64,000 bases of DNA, from the NCBI RefSeq assembly GCF_035013165.1, contig NZ_JAYGJQ010000001.1, forward strand, positions 124,001 to 188,000. Reading direction: 5' to 3'. The notes under the pieces are model-generated. The model saw only the letters and a list, made by a program, of their open reading frames with translations. It searched no databases and was not told the DNA's origin. Position 1 is the first letter of the stretch; every line of letters starts with the position of its first letter. Source of the stretch: Bacteriovorax sp. PP10. GTDB lineage: Bacteria > Bdellovibrionota > Bacteriovoracia > Bacteriovoracales > Bacteriovoracaceae. Shown one piece after another: positions 9,489-18,394 of the stretch. The position numbers were made by a program, and so were the translations under genes.

Positions 9489-10322
9489 CTAACGTCTAAG
9501 CCCTTCAGTCATAAAGCGTGATGCTTTTCCTGTATTCACTTCATATTTTGTAAAGCGAATCGCCGTATTCGTTTCATTCTTCACTTTCTTTTCTTTTTCT
9601 TTTCCATTCGCTGGAATCGTCGCTTCACTTAAATTTTTAACTGTTACTTTCGATGGGAAACCCATTCCACCCACAGTTAAGTACTCAATCGAGTTTGTAA
9701 CCGTATTTGTTGCAATACCTTGCTTACTAACAGAGACAACTTTATCCATAACCAGCTTGTTATTACTCCATGCTTTTGGAGTCTGGAAGAATTCAGTCTT
9801 AACTGACGAAGCAGCTGCCTTTGTCTGTAGTGTTTTTAAACGTCCATTATTATCAAATACCAAGTCAACTTCAGGAACGGCAAGTGTATATGAGTCATCA
9901 ATTGCTTTGATTAGTTTCCCATCAGCAATCGGCTCAGCTTTAAGTGTGTAAGCTTTAAATTTTTCAGAGAACTTTTCTGGAATAATGAATTCAAGTTTAC
10001 CTTTGATTAACGCACTTAAGTCGTCGCGAACTTCCTGGAATCCTTTTGGAAGACCCATGACTTCAACTTTATATTGCGCTGGAGACAACCAGTAAATTTT
10101 AAAATAAACATCAACCAATTTTCCAAAAGTTTGAGTCTTATTTAAAATCTCAGTTAAGTTATCAATGCGAGCTTCGAATACTAAATCCGTTAGGCCACTT
10201 TTTTGTGGATCATAACTTCTGATCTCATATTGCTCGATGACTTCATTTTTTGTTTCTGCCCAAGCCCCTACAGAACCAAGCAGTGTAGTGATTGAAAGTA
10301 TTGATAATAAGAAAGTTTTCAT
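9489..10322 (-). CDS. Secreted protein of unknown function
   Basis: A 277-aa protein with a clear signal peptide (cleavage after AWA, about residue 22) and a mature part that looks rich in beta strands (alternating hydrophobic residues, lysine-rich). It begins the two-gene unit with the giant lipoprotein 9 bp downstream. Upstream there is an AGGGG ribosome site and a plausible TATTAT -10 around 10350. The fold could be LolA-like, but no diagnostic motif is visible, so no function is assigned. The two products may work together at the outer membrane; that is inferred only from adjacency. Confidence 0.75.
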   Translation of the reverse strand: MKTFLLSILSITTLLGSVGAWAETKNEVIEQYEIRSYDPQKSGLTDLVFEARIDNLTEILNKTQTFGKLVDVYFKIYWLSPAQYKVEVMGLPKGFQEVRDDLSALIKGKLEFIIPEKFSEKFKAYTLKAEPIADGKLIKAIDDSYTLAVPEVDLVFDNNGRLKTLQTKAAASSVKTEFFQTPKAWSNNKLVMDKVVSVSKQGIATNTVTNSIEYLTVGGMGFPSKVTVKNLSEATIPANGKEKEKKVKNETNTAIRFTKYEVNTGKASRFMTEGLRR

Positions 10323-10379
10323 GTGTTTTTAACCCCTAAATATAATATCTATTCTATAGAGTGCGGGCGTTACCTGCAA

Positions 10380-11702
10380 TCATGGCTGCCCTATGGTAAT
10401 TATTTCTTTCCAGTTTATATAATTGCATCTCAGATATCTTGGTTTTTTAATAAGGACCTTTCCCTGTGCGCCTTTTAAACCCTTTACGTTCTTTAGTTGA
10501 CTATAAATCACAGGTATTTCTGTTATCTCTAGTTGTGAGTAATCTCTAAGCATTGAAGCAATGGCCGACAAATCCTCTCCACTAAGAGTACTAATATCAT
10601 CATTTTTTATCAAACAATGAGCGCCCGGATAGTTTTCAATGTGAAACCAATAATGATCTTTGGCCGATTGAGACCTTAGCCAATCATTACTTTCAGCATC
10701 CAGTGCAATCGTTCCAGTAAACTTTTTGAGCTGAAAGTTTTTTACATTGTGATCACTGTTAGCTGATGATCGACCAACGGCCGATGTTTTCCAAAGAGGT
10801 GCTATCGCCTTCTCTTTAGTCACTTCGTATTCAAACTCACCTTGTTTTACTTTTGATAACTCTTCATCCGTTTCTTGAAGCCTGCTCTTTAAAATCTCTT
10901 CGGCCTTCTTAAGCTTTTTTATTTTTCCAAAAACCACATCGCGCTTTTGCCATTGATTAAGGTGTGAGCTGAATTTTACTTTATGTCCGTGAATCACTGT
11001 TTGATGTTCACCAAACTCGACTTCAGTCTCTTCTGATAAAAGATCATCTTCCATCAAGTGCCATTTCTGAACATCACCTAAATCACTTGTAATATTATTG
11101 AGTTTTTTCTGAAGAAACTTTTCTTTCTTTTTTTGAACAGGCTTTCCGCTCATTTTCTTTTGTTCATCTTCAAAATAACTTTCTAAAGTCCACGAACTCG
11201 CCCTTGTTGTTTCAGGAAGACTTTTTTTACCTAACAATGAATCAACAAGTTGGCCGATATCTTTCCCGCTTGATGTCTCACCATTCCAGCTAGTATAAAT
11301 TTCTTCCTTGCACTGTCTGACGAAAAACAACTGACGATCTTTGTAACCAAAAGAAAAGGAATTATCTGTATGCTCATTTTTAAAATGAAAGAGAGTAAGA
11401 AAATGATTGTCATCCACTTCCATTTTCCCCAGGCGCGCTCCGACCAGATACTTTCTCGTATAATCTAAAAGACGATCCTGAATTCTCAAATATGACGGCG
11501 GAAATTTATTGGAAAGAAAAAAACCTTCGTACTGATTTCCTCTACCAATGTATAAAACAACATTCTGACCAGGAAATCTCAACCCAAGAACCAAAAAATG
11601 AGGCGTTGTATACGCTTTTTGAATTGGATAAAATTCATTTTTTGAGAAGAGAGTGTTATATTCGTCTCTAGTTATTAATAATTGTTGGTGAGTTTGTATC
11701 AT
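10380..11702 (-). CDS. NFACT-family (RqcH-like) ribosome quality-control protein
   Basis: A 440-aa protein. The C-terminal part (about residues 345-440) is an NFACT-R domain with DHYWFHIENYPGAHCLIK, like the DIWFHVKDIPGSHV motif of RqcH/FbpA proteins. A charged coiled-coil segment (about 265-330) precedes it, and the N-terminal part retains RKYLVGARLGKME, like the RK.LEGGRI of NFACT-N. RqcH binds 60S-like 50S-nascent chain complexes and adds alanine tails. In my hand alignment the DR pair needed for tailing falls at NH (residues 99-100). ATG 11702 was chosen because the frame upstream lies inside mutS2. Its ATG shares two bases with the mutS2 ATG. Diverged family member. Confidence 0.75.
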   Translation of the reverse strand: MIQTHQQLLITRDEYNTLFSKNEFYPIQKAYTTPHFLVLGLRFPGQNVVLYIGRGNQYEGFFLSNKFPPSYLRIQDRLLDYTRKYLVGARLGKMEVDDNHFLTLFHFKNEHTDNSFSFGYKDRQLFFVRQCKEEIYTSWNGETSSGKDIGQLVDSLLGKKSLPETTRASSWTLESYFEDEQKKMSGKPVQKKKEKFLQKKLNNITSDLGDVQKWHLMEDDLLSEETEVEFGEHQTVIHGHKVKFSSHLNQWQKRDVVFGKIKKLKKAEEILKSRLQETDEELSKVKQGEFEYEVTKEKAIAPLWKTSAVGRSSANSDHNVKNFQLKKFTGTIALDAESNDWLRSQSAKDHYWFHIENYPGAHCLIKNDDISTLSGEDLSAIASMLRDYSQLEITEIPVIYSQLKNVKGLKGAQGKVLIKKPRYLRCNYINWKEIITIGQP

Positions 11703-14073
11703 GGCCCTTAATCTTCTAAACGGTAATTCTGAAGCTCTCGAGCTCCTCGATTGGTCACTGTTGGTTTCTGATATCTCCAGCTTATCACATTTTGACCTGA
11801 CTAAAGTAAAATTTAATTCATCTCCAAGAGCGAGAAGCATCTCTGTTATTCAACAGGATTTAGATTTACTGGAAAGCTATTTAAAAGATTACGATGATTA
11901 TAGTCTGTCTTTCAATTCTAAACTTCGTATGCTGCCAGCAGATGAATCGGCATTCAAACTAATCCGCGATATTTCTAAAGGTAAATTCTTTGAAGCAAAA
12001 GAACTTCACTTCTTTGCCCAGATCGCTGAATGCTACCAAGAAAGTTTGTCTATGTTCCGTTCGTTAGTTTTTGCCAAAGACTATTCTTTCGAGGCCAATA
12101 CATTAAGCAAAATTAAAAGAAACTTTGTTAATCCACTAAGAGACTTCGTTGACTACAACGGAAACGTTTCTTATGAGAGACACCCGGTTCTCAAACGTTT
12201 ATACGCAGAAGTTTTGGCACTAGAAAACGACCTGAGAATCTCCATTCAAAAAGTCTCTAAAACTGATTTATATTCTAATAAACTTCAACTTGATAGTTAC
12301 GATATTATTAACGACCGCTATGTTCTGGCCGTGCGTTCTGATTCTTACAATTCTGAATTAGGGCCTATCGTCAGCAGATCACAAAGTGGTATGACTTTAT
12401 TTGTTGAACCATATGATGTGAGAGAAAAAGGAAATAAGAGAATCCATCTTCTTTCTGAAATTGAATCAACTATTTTAAAACTTACGATCGAATTAAGTAA
12501 GACTGTTCACCTTTATACCAATGAATTTGTACTCATGAGCGAATGGGCCCTTGAGCTTGACTGGCTTAATACCAAGGCCACTTACACTCAAAAGCTTGGA
12601 CTTTCTAAGCCAAAACTAAACGAAAGATTCTATTTTGAAATTAACGGTATCTATCACCCACTTTTAACTAATCCGATCAAAAACAATATCGAGTTGGATT
12701 CAAGTCATAAGGGTCTGATTATTTCCGGGCCAAATACCGGTGGTAAAACTGTTGTTTTAAAATCATTAACTCTCTCTATTTTATTAGTTCATATCGGATT
12801 GTATGTTCCGGCCATTAATGCTGACATTCACCCTGTAGAAGACCTCTTTTACTTCAGTCATGACCATCAAAATCTTGCTGAAGGATTGAGCTCTTTTGCT
12901 TCTGAATCTAAGTATTATCTGGAACTATTAAAGTCCCTGGGCCCATTAAATCTCATTATCATCGACGAGATTTTTAACTCAACATCTTCTGAAGAAGCCT
13001 CAGCTCTTGCGATCGCTTTTTTAGATGAAGTTCACCAAAGATCAAAATCAAAAGTTGTTTTATCAACCCATCACCAGGTCCTAAAAACATTTATGCACTC
13101 TCGTGGTGATTATGTTTCTGCCCACGTGGGTTACGATTTTGATTTAAATCGTCCGACTTATAAATTAATTCTGGGGGAACCTGGAAGCTCACTTGCTTTT
13201 AAAATCTTTGATAACCTTTCTGAAAAATTTGGAATTCAAACAGATATTAGCAGCAGGGCCCGTGAGTTATTAGATAAAAAACAAGTGACCTACGAAACTC
13301 TCCTTCAAGAGCTTTCACAAAAGAAAATTGACCAGGATAAACTTCTGGCCTCTAACCGCTTATTAAACACTGAGCTAAGAAATCAAAAAGCTGCGATGGA
13401 AGGAACTCTCTTCCTCGAGCGAGAAAAGATCCTAAACGAATACACCAGAAAAATTAAAGGACTTTTTGATCAAGCAGAAAGACTTTTAGCTGACGTTAAA
13501 AGTGGTAAAACGGCTAACAAACGCGGTCTAAATAACGAGATCGCCGGCATCCAGTCTTCGCTTATTAAAGAAAAACCAGAACGTAAAAACAAAGAAGACC
13601 CGGAAAATATCTACGCTCACTTTCGCCATATCAACATTGAAGACATTCAAATTGGTGGAACAGTATTCTCTCTTACTGTGAGAAAAAATGTTAAAGTTCA
13701 AAACGTAAATTTGAGAAAAAAAGAAGTACAAATCCAAAACGGCGCCCTGTCAGTTTGGGTATCACCTGACACTCTTAGATACCCTTCTGGAGCAAAACCC
13801 CCCGCACCGAAGGTCAGTATCAACATCCAAAAAACAGTTCGCGGAGATATCGAAGTCGATTGCCGTGGAATGCGCTTAGAGGAATTCCAAAAAATTGCTG
13901 AAGACTCAATTGATGAAGTTATCACAGGAGAAATCCCATTTGTGACTATCATTCATGGACATGGCGATGGAGTTTTAAAGAATTGGCTGCGAAGTTATCT
14001 GAAGAAGGAGCATCGCGACCTTCGATGGGAAAACATCGAAGGCAATGATGGTTGTACGAAAATTTTTACTTAG
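11701..14073 (+). CDS. mutS2: MutS2 family ATPase/nuclease
   Basis: A 790-aa protein with the MutS2 order: N-terminal helical clamp region, ATPase with Walker A GPNTGGKT (residues 343-350) and Walker B LIIIDEIFNS (about 418), a long coiled coil (about 530-600), a KOW-like segment and a C-terminal Smr domain (from about 720; DCRGMRLEEF, then IIHGHGDGVLK). MutS2 was first linked to suppression of recombination. In Bacillus subtilis it also recognises collided ribosomes and splits them, supplying substrate to RqcH. The ATG at 11701 has a GGTGAG ribosome site 8 bp upstream and an in-frame TGA just before it. The 3' end overlaps lepB by 4 bp, convergently. Confidence 0.93.
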   Translation: MALNLLNGNSEALELLDWSLLVSDISSLSHFDLTKVKFNSSPRARSISVIQQDLDLLESYLKDYDDYSLSFNSKLRMLPADESAFKLIRDISKGKFFEAKELHFFAQIAECYQESLSMFRSLVFAKDYSFEANTLSKIKRNFVNPLRDFVDYNGNVSYERHPVLKRLYAEVLALENDLRISIQKVSKTDLYSNKLQLDSYDIINDRYVLAVRSDSYNSELGPIVSRSQSGMTLFVEPYDVREKGNKRIHLLSEIESTILKLTIELSKTVHLYTNEFVLMSEWALELDWLNTKATYTQKLGLSKPKLNERFYFEINGIYHPLLTNPIKNNIELDSSHKGLIISGPNTGGKTVVLKSLTLSILLVHIGLYVPAINADIHPVEDLFYFSHDHQNLAEGLSSFASESKYYLELLKSLGPLNLIIIDEIFNSTSSEEASALAIAFLDEVHQRSKSKVVLSTHHQVLKTFMHSRGDYVSAHVGYDFDLNRPTYKLILGEPGSSLAFKIFDNLSEKFGIQTDISSRARELLDKKQVTYETLLQELSQKKIDQDKLLASNRLLNTELRNQKAAMEGTLFLEREKILNEYTRKIKGLFDQAERLLADVKSGKTANKRGLNNEIAGIQSSLIKEKPERKNKEDPENIYAHFRHINIEDIQIGGTVFSLTVRKNVKVQNVNLRKKEVQIQNGALSVWVSPDTLRYPSGAKPPAPKVSINIQKTVRGDIEVDCRGMRLEEFQKIAEDSIDEVITGEIPFVTIIHGHGDGVLKNWLRSYLKKEHRDLRWENIEGNDGCTKIFT

Positions 14074-14873
14074 TTAATCGGAGTTCCGATTCTCCATGGA
14101 CGGAACTTCGCTGGATTTTCCCCGAAAGGGAAAATCAGTGAGAACCATACGAACATTGCTCTACCCTTAATCTGTTCGTGTTTTACGAATCCCCAGTAAC
14201 GAGCATCGTAAGAGAAGTCACGGTTGTCACCCATTACGAAGTAGCTATTAGCTGGAACTGTAATCTTATCAAAGTCTACTTTGTAATAGTTGTCGTTATC
14301 TTGTTGGATAACATGTTCAACATCACCAGTTTTAACTTTATAGAACTTTAGATTGTAACCTTTAAACTTATCATCCATGTCATCCATGATCTTCTTGCCA
14401 TCAAATTCATGAGGCTCAAGAGCTTTATCATTAACGAAGACAACTTTGTTTCTGATTTCAATTGTGTCACCCGGAAGACCGATTACACGCTTGATGTAGT
14501 TAACAGAAAGATCTTTTGGATATTTGAAAACGATAACGTCACCTCTTTTAGGTCCGTCTCTTTTTACAACATATATAGGATCGTAGCTCTTATCCCCGAT
14601 CACAACGTCTGTGAAAGGAACTTTGAAACCGTATGCGAATTTATTTACCAGAATAAAGTCACCAATCATAAGAGTGGGAATCATTGACCCTGAAGGAATT
14701 CTAAATGGTTCGAAAAAAACTGACCTGAAAGTTAAGACTGCAATAATGATTAGTGCAATTGATTTAACTTCTTTAATTAGCTTTTGCTTCTTTGTCGTAT
14801 CCTCTTCAACGCTTTTCATTAGTTCAGCGTGAGGATCTTGCTCACTAGATTGTGGTGTTTGATTTTCGCTCAT
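14070..14873 (-). CDS. lepB: Signal peptidase I
   Basis: A 267-aa type I signal peptidase. One N-terminal membrane helix (about residues 36-52) is followed by box B with the nucleophile in PSGSM (Ser63), box D with the general base in YIKRVIGLPGD (Lys128), and box E GDNRDFSYDARYWGFV. It removes signal peptides from exported proteins at the outer face of the inner membrane. The start has a TAGGTAA ribosome site and overlaps the end of the upstream transpeptidase gene by 29 bp, so coupled translation is likely. An insertion of roughly 40 residues between boxes D and E is longer than in minimal family members. Confidence 0.95.
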   Translation of the reverse strand: MSENQTPQSSEQDPHAELMKSVEEDTTKKQKLIKEVKSIALIIIAVLTFRSVFFEPFRIPSGSMIPTLMIGDFILVNKFAYGFKVPFTDVVIGDKSYDPIYVVKRDGPKRGDVIVFKYPKDLSVNYIKRVIGLPGDTIEIRNKVVFVNDKALEPHEFDGKKIMDDMDDKFKGYNLKFYKVKTGDVEHVIQQDNDNYYKVDFDKITVPANSYFVMGDNRDFSYDARYWGFVKHEQIKGRAMFVWFSLIFPFGENPAKFRPWRIGTPIN

Positions 14874-16305
14874 TTCGTTTACCTATCTCTCTTTTAGTAC
14901 TTTTTTTTCTTTGTTGGATGCTTTCTTTTTTTGATCTACTACTGGCTACGCTCCTTTTGTACTTCCTGACTTTACGTCGGGACTGTGCCATGCGAGGCAT
15001 CTTAACCATAGTGATCGGAACTGGACGAATCTCATTGTAATAATACTCAATAATGTTTTTAGCAAGCATTGTCGATTTTACGTGCCATCTTTTAACGTTA
15101 ACGTTCATGACACTGATCGAAATACCTTTTCCACGCTCATGGTCGCGAGGGATTGCATAAGCTGAGAACCAGTCTCTCTTACCAAAAGGTGTCCCACCCG
15201 TAATACTTCCCGTTTTTCCACCGATCTCTAACGCGTTCTTGTAACCAGTGTTCATTTTACCGAAAGACTTTCTAGCTGTTCCACCATCGATGGTCATCGC
15301 CATCATCTCTTGCATTTCTTTTGTTGTTTCAGGGGCCAGTACGCGTCTTTCAATCGCTGTGTTTTCCCAAAGTGTTTCACCACTTGCTACATCTGAAATC
15401 TTCGCAATAACCTTTGGGTTTTTCATAATCCCGTTGTTAGCAACGATAGAGGCCATCATCGCCGCGTGAATTGGCGAGATAACGGTTTCATCATTGTAGC
15501 CTGAAGCAAATTCAGCTAAACGGTAATCGTCACCAGCTGGTGCAATTCCGATATGTGATTTCATGAAAGGTAATTCTTGAACAAATGATTGGTTGAAACC
15601 GAAGTTCTCTGCCATCTTCACAAGCTTTTCACCATTCATGTATTTGATGGCAGCTTTACCGAAGATTACATTGTTTGATTTTGCAAAAGCAGTTTCAAAA
15701 TCCTGTGATTTATCCCAACGATTATTTTTTGATTCGTCTAATTGGTATTTGAAGAGAGTTGTACTTCTTCCACGGAATTCAAATTCAGTACTACGAGCAA
15801 TTTTTGCGTTTTGAATGAGCTCAGCTGCCGTAATCATTTTGATTAATGAAGCAGATGGGTGAGTGCTGTTTAAAACTAAACTGTCATCGACACTACCAGT
15901 TCTACCTTCCACACCAACTGCAGCTAAGACTTCACCTGTTTCGTTATCAATAACGGCAACTGTTGCATAATCTGAGCGGTATGACTTAAGAAGCTTCGTG
16001 ATATACGCATCAAGCTTAGGATCGAATGCATATTCGATACTGGCCTTCTTCTTATTTACATCAATTGTTTGCGGCCAAGTGGTCGCTGACCTGTATGATC
16101 TATCAATCGAAGATTTCAGATCATCAGACATTTGAGGAGTGTTGCTAGGGTCATTGACCTCAGCAGCGTTGAGTTTTTGGTTAAACTTACCTTGGAAAAT
16201 GTTAATCGCACTTCCGCCAACGAATACGCTTAGGCAGGTAACGATCAAGATTAAGGCAAACTTACTGTTTTTCTTTTTTTTAAACGAATCCATGTTTAAA
16301 ACCAT
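14845..16305 (-). CDS. Penicillin-binding transpeptidase domain protein
   Basis: A membrane-anchored serine transpeptidase of about 486 aa without a glycosyltransferase domain. One N-terminal helix is followed by the penicillin-binding motifs SLIK (SxxK, within HPSASLIKM), SNN (SxN) and KTG (GGKTGSITGG). It should crosslink or trim peptidoglycan in the periplasm. The last 45 residues are extremely basic (Lys/Arg/Ser), an unusual tail that may bind the anionic wall. The start is uncertain: ATG at 16305 or 16293, neither with a strong ribosome site; a longer TTG reading from 16356 would overlap rlmE. It is the gene upstream of lepB. Confidence 0.85.
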   Translation of the reverse strand: MVLNMDSFKKKKNSKFALILIVTCLSVFVGGSAINIFQGKFNQKLNAAEVNDPSNTPQMSDDLKSSIDRSYRSATTWPQTIDVNKKKASIEYAFDPKLDAYITKLLKSYRSDYATVAVIDNETGEVLAAVGVEGRTGSVDDSLVLNSTHPSASLIKMITAAELIQNAKIARSTEFEFRGRSTTLFKYQLDESKNNRWDKSQDFETAFAKSNNVIFGKAAIKYMNGEKLVKMAENFGFNQSFVQELPFMKSHIGIAPAGDDYRLAEFASGYNDETVISPIHAAMMASIVANNGIMKNPKVIAKISDVASGETLWENTAIERRVLAPETTKEMQEMMAMTIDGGTARKSFGKMNTGYKNALEIGGKTGSITGGTPFGKRDWFSAYAIPRDHERGKGISISVMNVNVKRWHVKSTMLAKNIIEYYYNEIRPVPITMVKMPRMAQSRRKVRKYKRSVASSRSKKESIQQRKKSTKREIGKRNERKSNTTI

Positions 16306-16327
16306 CTTGGTTGCAGGTGAGGTTCTA

Positions 16328-16921
16328 TTATGGCCTAAAATTCTTCCCAATGACAAAATATTCTTTAGAAACTGAACGAGTAGATTGAGGTCTCAGGTAA
16401 TGAAACTCAGAGAAGTGCTTCTTTTGTTCTTTTAAAAACACCTGGGCGTCGTTACTTTCAAAAACTTTCACCACGACATTTCCACCTGGTTTTAAAAATT
16501 TAGGTAGTAAAAAGAATACCATCTCTACTAAATTTAATGATCTAGCCTGATCAACCGACTGAATACCTGTGGTATTTGGTGCCATATCTGACAATACCAC
16601 ATCGAATTGCTCGCTTACTCCAAGCTCTTCCATTGATTGAATTTCCAGAACATCTTTTTGATAAACGCGGACATTTTTTAGATTGGATAACTTAGTATTT
16701 ATGTCTCTTACATCGGCACCAATTACCATACCGTTGACACCGACCTTTTGTGATGTGTACTGAATCCACGATCCAGGGTGATATCCAAGGTCGATTACCT
16801 GATCATCTTTTTTGAGAATTTTAAATCTCTCATCGATTTCTTCAAGCTTATAAACAGAGCGAGCTAGAAAGTTTTCTTTCTTAGCTTTGTGAAAAAAATG
16901 GTCTTTTACTTTGAAATTCAT
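16328..16921 (-). CDS. rlmE: 23S rRNA 2'-O-methyltransferase RlmE/FtsJ
   Basis: A 197-aa RrmJ-fold methyltransferase. The catalytic K-D-K-E set is visible: Lys in RSVYKLEEID, Asp in LSDMAPNTTG, Lys in VVVKVFES and Glu in SKEYFVIGK. The SAM loop is DLGYHPGSWIQY, a variant of the usual DLGAAPGGW. The family methylates the 2'-OH of U2552 in the 23S A loop late in 50S assembly. It starts 4 bp after the secreted barstar-like gene and runs directly into the transpeptidase gene. Confidence 0.93.
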   Translation of the reverse strand: MNFKVKDHFFHKAKKENFLARSVYKLEEIDERFKILKKDDQVIDLGYHPGSWIQYTSQKVGVNGMVIGADVRDINTKLSNLKNVRVYQKDVLEIQSMEELGVSEQFDVVLSDMAPNTTGIQSVDQARSLNLVEMVFFLLPKFLKPGGNVVVKVFESNDAQVFLKEQKKHFSEFHYLRPQSTRSVSKEYFVIGKNFRP

Positions 16922-16925
16922 TTTA

Positions 16926-17258
16926 TTACTCGAGAAGCAAAACTACTTTAGGATTATCTTGTGAGGCGTCCGAGATTGCTTGAATCAAGGCGTCCATGTA
17001 ATCAGCACCAAGTTTGCTTTTTAGGATGCTGAGATATTTAATTTTAATAACCGTTTGGTTCGAAAGATCAGTGCTAAGTGTATCGTAAAGCGAATCAAGA
17101 TTCTTTCCATATGAACTTGAGAAGTTTAACTGTTTCGCCAGCATAGTGTGCACATGCTCTTGTGACTTCACTTCTTTTCCGTTGATTAAAACAGATCCAG
17201 AGGCCAGCACTTGAAAAGACATAAGCATCGATACCGCGGCCACTACTGCAGTTTTCAT
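16926..17258 (-). CDS. Exported barstar-family-like protein
   Basis: A 110-aa protein: signal peptide of about 19 residues (cleavage after VLA) and a mature part of about 91 residues, the size of barstar. The mature part follows the barstar pattern closely: LINGKEVKSQEHVHTMLAKQ, then LNFSSSYGKNLDSLYDTLS, then a central TVIKIKY strand, a helix LGADYMDALIQAISDA and a final VVLLLE strand. Barstars are normally cytoplasmic inhibitors of barnase-type RNases, so an exported version is unusual. The family call rests on pattern recognition alone. No barnase-like gene lies nearby. ATG 17258 has an AGAATAATAT stretch upstream but no strong ribosome site. Confidence 0.65.
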   Translation of the reverse strand: MKTAVVAAVSMLMSFQVLASGSVLINGKEVKSQEHVHTMLAKQLNFSSSYGKNLDSLYDTLSTDLSNQTVIKIKYLSILKSKLGADYMDALIQAISDASQDNPKVVLLLE

Positions 17259-17349
17259 ATATTATTCCCCAAGAATAAACAATTCAATTTGCTGCTTTTT
17301 GCGCTTAATTCGAGCGAAAGTCAACGAAACTCCAAGGCAGATGTATTTT

Positions 17350-18345
17350 TTACGCGGCCAAAATACTAGCGTCTGAACGCATTTTTAGAGTGTTGATCTG
17401 ATACTTTTTCGCCTTTTGAATCAGAGTTGTTTTACTCATACCAAGTCTCCTGGCCGTATCGTTTACCCGACCGCCGTTTTTCTCTAAAATCGCCTTCAAG
17501 TACATTCTCTCAAACAACTCCAGACTCTGATTGAAGTCCATGGGAAAACCCTCAATAAAGTCCTTTTCCTGAGCTTTAGGAAGGATTTCTGCGGTTGGAG
17601 CATTTTGTGGAAAATCAGAGAGCTTAATCTGGCGCTCTTCACTCATAACGACTGCATACTCAAGTGTGTTTTTTAATTCTCTGAAATTCCCCTTCCACGG
17701 ATTCTTTAAAAGGAAGTTTTGGGCCTCTTCAGAGAAATATAAATGTGGTCTTTGATAAGTTGTTTTTAGTTTAGTTAACAGATCCTGGATTGACTGTGAC
17801 AAGAGTTCCGAATTCTCACGCAATGGAGGAAGTTCCAGTTTGAAAACAGCTACACGATAATACAAATCCTCGCGAAACAATCCTTGATCTACCAGACTTT
17901 TTAAATTCTTGTTCGTGGCCATGATGATTCTTCCACAAAAGTCTTGTGACTGAGTTGAACCAAGTGGGGTGAATTTTTTTTCTTCAAGAAGATAGAGAAG
18001 TTTTTTCTGAGCATCTAGAGAAAGCTCTCCGATTTCATCTAAAAATAATGTTCCATTACCAACATCACGAAGATAACCATTTTTAGCATCGATAGCTCCC
18101 GTAAATGCACCTCTTTTAAAACCGTAGAGTTCACTCTCCAACAAATCTTCTTTCAAACTCGCCAGATGGGCCGTGATAAATTTTTCTTTATAAATTCTCG
18201 ATGATTCAAAAACCTTCTTCGCTAAAAAAGATTTTCCTGTTCCCGTTTCACCGGTAATGAGAAGTGGTGCAGATAGATTGATGAATTTTTGTAAGAGTCT
18301 CTGATTCATATGACTTCCCCCTATGAGTTTGAACCACTCATACAA
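17350..18345 (-). CDS. Sigma-54 interaction AAA+ activator with Fis-type HTH
   Basis: A 331-aa protein: AAA+ sigma-54 activator domain with Walker A GETGTGKS, the sigma-54 loop RGAFTGAI and Walker B TLFLDEIGE, then a Fis-like helix-turn-helix (GGRVNDTARRLGMSKTTLIQ). There is no N-terminal receiver, PAS or GAF domain, so its activity is not controlled by a visible sensor. Two starts compete. ATG at 18309 has a strong AGGGGG ribosome site 8 bp upstream, but the residues before it (LIGGSH) match the conserved IGxS start of the domain, which favours TTG 18345 or an earlier rare start. Confidence 0.88.
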   Translation of the reverse strand: MYEWFKLIGGSHMNQRLLQKFINLSAPLLITGETGTGKSFLAKKVFESSRIYKEKFITAHLASLKEDLLESELYGFKRGAFTGAIDAKNGYLRDVGNGTLFLDEIGELSLDAQKKLLYLLEEKKFTPLGSTQSQDFCGRIIMATNKNLKSLVDQGLFREDLYYRVAVFKLELPPLRENSELLSQSIQDLLTKLKTTYQRPHLYFSEEAQNFLLKNPWKGNFRELKNTLEYAVVMSEERQIKLSDFPQNAPTAEILPKAQEKDFIEGFPMDFNQSLELFERMYLKAILEKNGGRVNDTARRLGMSKTTLIQKAKKYQINTLKMRSDASILAA

Positions 18346-18394
18346 CCAGGGTTGGTTTAATGAACCAGATAAAAGACGCTTTAAATCTTATTTT

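Noticed and set aside
11703-11840. N-terminal extension of the NFACT protein
   Set aside because: The frame lies antisense inside mutS2 coding sequence and does not match the family.
16306-16356. N-terminal extension of the transpeptidase from TTG 16356
   Set aside because: It would overlap rlmE and add a stretch with no membrane or signal features before the natural basic start.
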